From: JAZDKP01 sp043802925
GTDB taxonomy: Bacteria; Fibrobacterota; OXYB2-FULL-49-7; JAEUSG01
NCBI GenBank assembly: GCA_043802925.1
Contig: JAZDKP010000320.1
Location: 1 to 10,789, forward strand
Direction of reading: 5' to 3'
DNA length: 10,789 bases
Made by a program: the position numbers and the translations under genes. The stretch's first letter is position 1. The number at the start of each line of letters is the position of its first letter. Under the pieces are notes generated by a model, which was not told the DNA's origin, ran no database searches, and saw only the letters and a list, made by a program, of their open reading frames with translations. This document shows positions 6,376 to 10,789 of the stretch, piece by piece.

Positions 6376-8333
6376 AGCAGCAATACGATTAAGGTGACGG
6401 TGATATATAGTATATAAAGCTGAATCCGGCCGTGCTGAAACCAGCGGATATGCGAGAAGCCGCGTGTCATGGCGCGGAAGAGCGGGGCGTAGAATTTTCC
6501 TGAAACAGCATCGGGGGTGCTGCTTTCAAACGACGCGAACCGGGGGAACAGGCTCCGTGGCGCCTGCGTGTGGGTGTGCGTCCCGAGAAGGGGGGCGAAA
6601 AATGCGGTGAGCGGCTGGACAAAGGAGGAGGCGGTGTACTGCATGCGCGGTTTTGGACGCGCGTAGCCGCAGTCCCAGGTCACGCTTTGGGCGGGCGCGT
6701 GCGCGGAAAGCCGGCGGCTGCGCAGGGCCAAAAGCAGGAGCGCAAACCCGATTAGCACGGCCGCAGCCACGGACAGGCGTGTGAGCACGGATACGGGAAG
6801 GGCGAACGCGCCGGCCACCGCGGCCGCATCCAGGCCGGGCAGTGCGGAGACCGGGCCTGCGAGCAGAGGGAGGACGAACAAGGGCGCGAGTCCGATAGCC
6901 ACGCAGAGTCCGGCGAGAATCGCCTGGGGAACGGTCATGGCGGGCGCGGCTTCGCGTGCCGCGTCCGCGGCGGTGTGACGGGGTTCGCCCAGAAAGACGA
7001 TGCCGAACGCCTTGGCAAAGCAGGCCGCCGCAAGACAGCCGATGACGGCCAGGGCCGCCACAGCCGCGAGCGCGGGAATGCCCGCCGCGCCGGGCATCAG
7101 CACGGCCTGGAACGACGCGAAAAAGATGAGGAACTCACTTACAAATCCGTTCAGGGGCGGCAGGCCGCAGATGGCGGCCGCGCCCACGAGAAAACAGAGA
7201 CCGGTCACAGGCATCCGTTTCAGCAGGCCGCCCAGGCGGTCCGGCGCAACACTTCCCGCGGCCTGCAGGACCGCGCCTGCGCCAAGAAAGAGCAGGCCCT
7301 TGAAGAGCGCGTGGTTGAGCACATGCAGGAGCGCGCCCGCGAACCCGAGCGTTGCGAGCACGGGGATGTGCAGCGAGAGCCCGATGAGGCCCATGCCGAG
7401 GCCGATGCCGATAATACCGACGTTCTCCACGGTAGAGTAGGCGAGAAGGCGTTTAAGGTCGTGCTGGGCAAGGGCGAAGAGCACACCGAGGATGCCGGAG
7501 ATAATCCCGATTGTGGTAAGGAGAATACCCCACCAGAGCAGCGGTTCGGGCAGGAACGTGAGCACGCGGACCAGTCCGTAGATGCCGGTTGTAATCATAA
7601 CCCCCGACATGAGCGCGGACACGTGCGTGGGCGCGGCCGGGTGCGCTTCGGGCAGCCACACATGAAACGGCATGAAGCCGGCCTTGGTGCCAAAGCCCGC
7701 GAATGCGAGCAGAAACACGGCGGAGGCGGTGCCGGATGTCAGCAGGGCGCCGTCCATGGCGTCAAAATCGAGCGGGCCGTTGTTGCCCGCCAGCAGCAGG
7801 AACATGGGAATGAGGCAGGCCGTTCCGAGGTGGGCCGCAATCAGGTAGGTGAGGCCGGCTGCGCGCACGCTTTCCTTGTCATCTTCAAAAGTCACAAGAA
7901 AGAAAGAGGAAAGCGACATCATCTCCCACGCCACAAGGAAAAGCACCCCGTTCCGCGCAATGACCACCATCACCATGCTGGCCACGAGCATATTATAGAA
8001 GGGCCAGGTCGTGCGTCCTTCCTTTCCGCCGTGGGAATGCGCGAGGTACCCGTTCCCGTAGATTGCGGAGAGGAGAGAGAGCAGAAAGAGGGGAACCAGG
8101 AAAAAGGCGGAGAGCGGATCAAGCGTCACATAGAAGGATCCGCCGGGAACGGACCAGGGAAGGTGAAAGGATTCCGTCCGTCCGTTGACGAGGCACGCCA
8201 GCGCGGGCACCAGTCCAACGAGGCAGGCGATGCTTGCGCCCCAGGCGCCTGCGGACTTTACCTTGCGCAGAAACGGACACAGCAGGGAGGTTAGAATAAG
8301 AAGGGCCACGGAAAGGAGCAGGAGCGTCATCAT
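6360..8333 (-). CDS. hyfB: HyfB/HycC-like membrane subunit (NuoL/MrpA-type antiporter subunit)
   Basis: 657 residues, close to E. coli HyfB (672). It has a string of membrane helices with Glu137 (AWEMMSLSSFFLV), Lys217 (FGTKAGFMPFHVWLPEAHPAAPTHVSA, 214-240), Lys294 (HDLKRLLAYSTVENVG) and the HVLNHALFKGLLFL block at 337-350. These are the ion-path residues of complex I-type antiporter subunits. The tail from about 540 (SVTWDCGY, MQYTASSFVQPL, HIRWFQHGRIQLYILYI) is the distinctive HyfB/HycC C-terminus. As the first structural gene it starts at tandem ATGs (8333 and 8330), 7 nt after the EIIA regulator's stop; no strong Shine-Dalgarno is seen. Only HyfB and HyfF antiporters occur here; there is no HyfD. 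Confidence 0.94.
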   Translation of the reverse strand: MMTLLLLSVALLILTSLLCPFLRKVKSAGAWGASIACLVGLVPALACLVNGRTESFHLPWSVPGGSFYVTLDPLSAFFLVPLFLLSLLSAIYGNGYLAHSHGGKEGRTTWPFYNMLVASMVMVVIARNGVLFLVAWEMMSLSSFFLVTFEDDKESVRAAGLTYLIAAHLGTACLIPMFLLLAGNNGPLDFDAMDGALLTSGTASAVFLLAFAGFGTKAGFMPFHVWLPEAHPAAPTHVSALMSGVMITTGIYGLVRVLTFLPEPLLWWGILLTTIGIISGILGVLFALAQHDLKRLLAYSTVENVGIIGIGLGMGLIGLSLHIPVLATLGFAGALLHVLNHALFKGLLFLGAGAVLQAAGSVAPDRLGGLLKRMPVTGLCFLVGAAAICGLPPLNGFVSEFLIFFASFQAVLMPGAAGIPALAAVAALAVIGCLAAACFAKAFGIVFLGEPRHTAADAAREAAPAMTVPQAILAGLCVAIGLAPLFVLPLLAGPVSALPGLDAAAVAGAFALPVSVLTRLSVAAAVLIGFALLLLALRSRRLSAHAPAQSVTWDCGYARPKPRMQYTASSFVQPLTAFFAPLLGTHTHTQAPRSLFPRFASFESSTPDAVSGKFYAPLFRAMTRGFSHIRWFQHGRIQLYILYITVTLIVLLLWKTG

Positions 8334-8340
8334 TTTATTG

Positions 8341-9015
8341 TCAACGAATGCGGCCTTCGATACGGCCGATCTCCTGAAAAAGGGCCTCCTGAGCGGCTTG
8401 TTCGAGAATCCGTTGTTTAAAGGCCCCGTCCTTCAGCGAAAAGGCGAGACGTGAGAGGAGATGCAGGTGCGTCCGGACCGTGGGGCTCACGAGGGTGAAG
8501 AGGCAATGCACGGGTTTTCCATCAATGGCGCCGAAGTCCACGGGCTTTTCAAGAAAGAAGAGCGCAATCACCGACTGCGGCACGTTCAGCACAATGGGGT
8601 TGCGTACGTGGGGGATGGCGATGCCTTCGCCGATGCCTGTTGAGGAAAGGGCCTCACGCGCCAGCAGGACCTTGAGGATGAAACCGCGGTCCACACCGGC
8701 TGGAAAGGACATGGTATGGACCACGTTCTGCAGCAGCGTTTCCTTGGTGTCGCCTTTCAGGCCGTAGTGCACGCCTCCGGTCTTCAGCGCCTCAAGCAGG
8801 TTGGGAAGTTCCTGCGGCCCTTCGTCTGAATCGTTGAACAGATCCGGCGACACGGTGATTTTCTGCGCGGTCGCCCATTCAAGGATTTCCGCGCGGTTGA
8901 ACCGGTACTGGTCGATGATTTTGTAGGCCGGAATCTGGTTTTGCTGGATATACCTGTAGATGGTGCGCTCGGAGAGGTTCAGAAGTTTTGAAACGTCACG
9001 AACCGTAAGCTGCAA
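8341..9015 (-). CDS. HTH regulator fused to PTS EIIA (PtsN-type) phosphoryl-acceptor domain
   Basis: 224 residues from a TTG at 9015-9013. Residues 1-50 form an excisionase/MerR-like helix-turn-helix: QLTVRDVSKLLNLSERTIYRYIQ, then the wing-like IDQYRFNRAEILEW. Residues 75-224 are an EIIA fructose/PtsN-type domain with LSSTGIGEGIAIPHVRNP; the predicted phosphorylated histidine is about 136, and a second conserved histidine lies in THLHLLSRLA at about 185. It probably binds DNA and senses PTS phosphorylation (carbon or nitrogen state). The open frame extends to another TTG at 9072, but that start has no Shine-Dalgarno. The start chosen has GGAGG 4 nt upstream, begins at the usual family N-terminus (MQLTVRD), and lies downstream of a promoter-like site that would sit inside the longer version. 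It ends 7 nt before hyfB, so it is probably co-transcribed and may control the Ehr operon. Confidence 0.88.
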   Translation of the reverse strand: MQLTVRDVSKLLNLSERTIYRYIQQNQIPAYKIIDQYRFNRAEILEWATAQKITVSPDLFNDSDEGPQELPNLLEALKTGGVHYGLKGDTKETLLQNVVHTMSFPAGVDRGFILKVLLAREALSSTGIGEGIAIPHVRNPIVLNVPQSVIALFFLEKPVDFGAIDGKPVHCLFTLVSPTVRTHLHLLSRLAFSLKDGAFKQRILEQAAQEALFQEIGRIEGRIR

Positions 9016-9039
9016 GATGCCTCCGCAGGTGGAACGATT

Positions 9040-9069
9040 AAAATAGTCACTTGCCGGAGATTTTGTCAA
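9040..9069 (-). promoter_or_regulatory. Candidate sigma-70-type promoter of the EIIA regulator-hyf operon
   Basis: On the minus strand a perfect TTGACA (9069-9064) is followed after 18 nt by TATTTT (9045-9040, 4 of 6 matches to TATAAT). Transcription would begin around 9033, leaving a short leader with GGAGG before the TTG start at 9015. A second candidate pair, TTGACT (9124-9119) and TATAAA (9099-9094) with a long 19-nt spacer, lies just upstream. Neither is confirmed; which one is used affects the true start of the regulator. Confidence 0.4.
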
Positions 9070-9073
9070 CAAA

Positions 9074-9135
9074 TGTCATACGAATCGGGAGGTTTTATAA
9101 AAGACGAAGGGGGCTGAAAGTCAAGCCGTATGACA
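9074..9135. promoter_or_regulatory. 9-bp inverted repeat upstream of the hyf-operon promoter, possible operator
   Basis: TGTCATACG at 9074-9082 is exactly inverted as CGTATGACA at 9127-9135, with 44 nt between. The pair sits in the gap between the FkbM gene and the regulator, with the inner edge 4 nt from the TTGACA box. The spacing, about four helical turns between arms, would allow binding of two dimers or looping, but also occurs by chance. It could be an autoregulatory site for the HTH-EIIA protein. This is inference only. Confidence 0.3.
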
Positions 9136-9140
9136 GCGGT

Positions 9141-9932
9141 TCAACATTCTTGAAGAAAAGGGGCCAGTGTTTTTTCATCCATTCTTGACGGGTGGATGAA
9201 CAGATAGTCCGCCTGCGAAATATACCGATCCGTGGGTGCCAGCATTCCGTTGTTATGAATCAGGAACGCTTTATAACCCAGCGGCAGAAACAGATTGAAG
9301 ACCATATCGGGTGTCGCGTTCCGGCGCGCCAGGTAGTCGTGGTATATCTCCGAAACGACTGTGGGCTTGTGGCGTGCCAGGCATTCCCTGGCCCCGGTAA
9401 AGACCGCGAATTCGCTTCCTTCCGTATCGCATTTGATGAAATCGATTTTGTCGATTCTTTCAGCCACGCAGAAATCATCAAGCCGCTTGAGCTCAATCGT
9501 CACATTAAGCACACCGGATTCTTCGGCTTCGCCAAGATGCGCGATGGGTACCAGGGGCTTCCAGCCGTCCTTGAGCGGGATGCGGATATCCGCCGACCCG
9601 TTCCGGTCCGAAAGCGCTGTCTCAATGACGCGGACTTGGCGAAAACAGCGGAGCCGCACCATGGTCTTGAGCACGCGTAAAACAAAAGGCACGGGTTCAA
9701 AGCTGTAGACGCGGCCGGAAGAACCCACAGCTTTGGCCGCCAGTGCGGTGAACTTGCCGATGTTCGCGCCGATGTCGAGTACTACGCCCCCTTTCGGGAT
9801 GAGCCGCTGGCGCATGAGCGGCGCGGCCGGGTGGCGGAAAGTGCGGAAGGCGTGGTAGACCTTGGTCAGATACATCACGTAGTTAACGTAATTGGAGCGG
9901 CCGATGACTTTTGCGAGTATGTCTTTCAGCAT
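9141..9932 (-). CDS. FkbM-family SAM-dependent methyltransferase
   Basis: 263 residues from ATG at 9932-9930. SAM-binding motif I is VVLDIGANIGKFTALAAKAVG (50-70), the acidic post-I residue is E79 in YSFEPVP, and ALSDRNGSADI follows at 106-116. The FkbM hallmark IDFIKCDTEGSEFAVFTGA lies at 163-181, then PTVVSEIYHDYL. FkbM enzymes O-methylate sugars or polyketide-type products and are common in surface polysaccharide loci; the substrate here cannot be read from sequence. The frame is open for 58 more codons to 10106, but those codons come from a two-hairpin intergenic element and A/G-rich spacer, so the shorter start is preferred even though its upstream sequence is pyrimidine-rich without a Shine-Dalgarno. 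No glycosyltransferase or biosynthetic neighbour is visible. Confidence 0.85.
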   Translation of the reverse strand: MLKDILAKVIGRSNYVNYVMYLTKVYHAFRTFRHPAAPLMRQRLIPKGGVVLDIGANIGKFTALAAKAVGSSGRVYSFEPVPFVLRVLKTMVRLRCFRQVRVIETALSDRNGSADIRIPLKDGWKPLVPIAHLGEAEESGVLNVTIELKRLDDFCVAERIDKIDFIKCDTEGSEFAVFTGARECLARHKPTVVSEIYHDYLARRNATPDMVFNLFLPLGYKAFLIHNNGMLAPTDRYISQADYLFIHPSRMDEKTLAPFLQEC

Positions 9933-10028
9933 GATGGAAGGAATAAATATAAAACAATGGGGGTGCACAGACGGAAGATCTTTTGAAACAGAAGAAGTGG
10001 AAGAATCAGAGCAAACTTTTTTCTTATT

Positions 10029-10054
10029 CAACTTTTTGACCGCGCAAAAAGTTG
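10029..10054. repeat. Perfect 10-bp hairpin (A/T-rich arms), part of a two-hairpin intergenic element
   Basis: CAACTTTTTG at 10029-10038 pairs exactly with CAAAAAGTTG at 10045-10054 across the 6-nt loop ACCGCG. It lies directly beside the GC-rich hairpin at 10065-10084, in the 203-nt gap between the zinc-ribbon and FkbM genes. Together they look like a mobile or repeated intergenic module and would act on transcription from either direction. Confidence 0.7.
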
Positions 10055-10055
10055 C

Positions 10056-10084
10056 AAAAACGCGCCGGGGGCTCGACCCCCCGG
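10056..10084 (-). terminator. Intrinsic terminator-like hairpin downstream of the zinc-ribbon gene
   Basis: On the minus strand CCGGGGG (10084-10078) pairs with CCCCCGG (10071-10065) around a 6-nt loop. It is followed, 4 nt later, by five T residues (10060-10056). It lies about 50 nt past the stop of the zinc-ribbon gene. The 4-nt gap between stem and T-run makes it less than ideal, but the position fits termination before the FkbM gene. Confidence 0.55.
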
Positions 10085-10135
10085 ACCCCCGCAAAAGAAG
10101 ACCCACGTCGAGGAATAAAAAGAGGAGGGGATGAG

Positions 10136-10399
10136 TTACATAAAATAGGCCGCGAGCATGAGCGCAAGAAGCCCGATAGCCACGATGAAGAACAGGATCC
10201 GTTTTCCGGACTTTTCCGCCTGCGGTCCTTCCCCGAATTCGCGCGCGCGCGATTCTTTGTAATCCTCGTCATCGTACAGGTCCACGCCGTCCATGTGCGT
10301 GTCGCCCCAGCCGGTTTCTTCGTCCGCGCCGCAGTTGGGGCAGGATTTGGCCTTCTTATCCACCTCTTCACCGCACACCGGACAGATAAAAAAAGCCAT
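10136..10399 (-). CDS. Small zinc-ribbon protein with C-terminal membrane anchor
   Basis: 87 residues. The N-terminus has a zinc ribbon with two Cys pairs, ICPVCGEEVDKKAKSCPNCG (C6, C9 and C20, C23). An acidic linker (DLYDDEDYKESRAREFGEG) follows, and then one hydrophobic helix at about 70-87 (ILFFIVAIGLLALMLAAYFM) that ends the protein, so it is probably tail-anchored with the ribbon in the cytoplasm. The ATG at 10399 is preceded by AAGGGG about 8 nt upstream. Proteins of this build are common and mostly uncharacterised; no specific function is claimed. It is divergent from the DUF486 gene and separated from the FkbM gene by terminator-like hairpins. Confidence 0.8.
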   Translation of the reverse strand: MAFFICPVCGEEVDKKAKSCPNCGADEETGWGDTHMDGVDLYDDEDYKESRAREFGEGPQAEKSGKRILFFIVAIGLLALMLAAYFM

Positions 10400-10458
10400 T
10401 GTTCGTCCCCTTACCCAGAGATTATTTTGATTTGACAGGGAATTTCCGGATGGTTTTT

Positions 10459-10520
10459 CCGGCCCCTTTTGTTTTATTCTAAGATAATAAAAAATGACTG
10501 ACCGGTCAAATCGGGGCCGG
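10459..10520. promoter_or_regulatory. Divergent intergenic region with palindromes (possible shared control site)
   Basis: The 159-nt gap (10400-10558) between two divergent genes contains an exact 10-bp palindrome, TGACCGGTCA (10499-10508), and 8-bp inverted arms, CCGGCCCC (10459-10466) and GGGGCCGG (10513-10520), that enclose an A/T-rich stretch with TAAGATAATAAAA. GATAAT at 10483-10488 could be a -10 box for the plus-strand gene, but no good -35 box is seen at normal spacing. The palindrome could be an operator. Unproven. Confidence 0.35.
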
Positions 10521-10558
10521 GAAACTTTTTTGACCCCGTAAATTCAAGGAATAAGTTC

Positions 10559-10789
10559 ATGCGGACGGTCATTCTTCTCACCATCTCCAACCTTTTTATG
10601 ACCGTTGCCTGGTACGGGCACCTTAAATTCAAACAGTCCGCGCTCTGGAAGGTCATTCTCGTGAGCTGGCTCATCGCTTTTGTGGAGTACTGCTTTCAGG
10701 TGCCGGCCAACCGCTGGGGGCACGGCCAGTTTACTGCGGTGCAGCTCAAGACCCTCCAGGAGGTCATCACGCTCGCGGTCTTCTGCGTT
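10559..10789 (+). CDS. DMT/DUF486 family small membrane protein, N-terminal part (runs off right edge)
   Basis: 77 codons are visible of an expected 110 or so. The sequence is the DUF486 pattern: MRTVILLTISNLFMTVAWYG, HLKF near residue 22, a second helix (WKVILVSWLIAFVEYCFQVPANRWG), then QFTAVQLKTLQEVITLAVFCV, the characteristic QLKxxQEVITL block. Members resemble half-size drug/metabolite transporters (EamA/SMR-like); the substrate is unknown. The ATG at 10559 has AAGGA 8 nt upstream, a good ribosome site. It is the only plus-strand gene supported in the window and is divergent from the zinc-ribbon gene. Confidence 0.88.
   Translation, partial: MRTVILLTISNLFMTVAWYGHLKFKQSALWKVILVSWLIAFVEYCFQVPANRWGHGQFTAVQLKTLQEVITLAVFCV

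Noticed and set aside
6975..8294. A 439-codon open frame on the plus strand opposite hyfB
   Set aside because: Its translation is rich in H, R, E, G and Q with no hydrophobic core or known motif. It lies wholly antisense to a well-supported HyfB gene, as expected of shadows in GC-rich DNA.
1785..8333. Functional formate hydrogenlyase or hydrogenase 4
   Set aside because: All four NiFe ligands are missing from the large subunit, and there is no formate dehydrogenase, HyfA, HyfJ or maturation gene in the window.
1785..8333. Respiratory complex I operon
   Set aside because: The operon has HyfE and HyfB-type C-terminal features and a fused ferredoxin-NuoB, and lacks NuoA, E, F, G and J homologues; subunit order matches hyf/Ehr, not nuo.
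9933..10106. 58-codon N-terminal extension of the FkbM frame
   Set aside because: The extension is encoded by the two-hairpin element and A/G-rich spacer, and FkbM proteins normally begin near the chosen ATG.
10432..10460. TTGACA at 10432-10437 as a promoter for the plus-strand gene
   Set aside because: At a 16 to 18-nt spacing there is no TATAAT-like hexamer; the only good A/T-rich box (10483-10488) is too far away.

Overview
The window is GC-rich bacterial DNA. Nearly every gene lies on the minus strand; only the gene at the right edge is on the plus strand. The genes point to a Gram-negative, probably anaerobic bacterium that couples redox chemistry to ion pumping. No rRNA, tRNA or other phylogenetic marker is present, so the lineage cannot be fixed. 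The mix of genes (Ehr-type complex, HTH plus EIIA regulator, ThyX-like protein, FkbM methyltransferase) would suit a PVC-group lineage such as Kiritimatiellota or Lentisphaerota, but that is a low-confidence guess.

The core is a compact six-gene operon, 8333 down to 1012, read right to left. It encodes a membrane-bound complex related to hydrogenase 4, formate hydrogenlyase and complex I: HyfB-like antiporter, HyfC/NuoH-like, HyfE-like, HyfF-like antiporter, HyfG/NuoCD-like large subunit, and a small subunit that fuses a ferredoxin-like domain to NuoB. Gaps are 8 nt or less and three junctions overlap (16, 4 and 4 nt), so subunits are translationally coupled. The large subunit has lost all four cysteines that bind the NiFe centre: the CGIC motif reads AGDT and the DPCxxC motif reads DPSFHN. 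The complex is therefore not a hydrogenase. It belongs with the Ehr (energy-converting hydrogenase-related) complexes, whose substrate is unsettled. The small subunit keeps the proximal cluster and one of two ferredoxin clusters, and has lost the ligands of the other in a coordinated way. No hydrogenase maturation or formate dehydrogenase gene is present.

Just upstream of hyfB, in the same transcription unit, is a regulator joining an HTH domain to a PtsN/EIIA-type phosphoryl-acceptor domain (8341-9015), preceded by a promoter-like site. Upstream of that lie a FkbM-type methyltransferase (9141-9932), a two-hairpin intergenic element, and a small zinc-ribbon membrane protein (10136-10399). A divergent intergenic region with palindromes separates it from a DUF486/DMT membrane protein on the plus strand (10559 to the edge).

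Downstream of the operon, past a GC-rich hairpin, lie a ThyX-like protein (331-912) and the 5' part of a MATE-family transporter (334 to the left edge). These two overlap by ATGA, and the overlap sits inside a nested palindromic repeat that encodes the C-terminus of one protein and the N-terminus of the other. A related but shorter repeat follows the hyf operon. No stretch longer than about 200 bases lacks a gene. The long plus-strand reading frames opposite the hyf operon are shadows.
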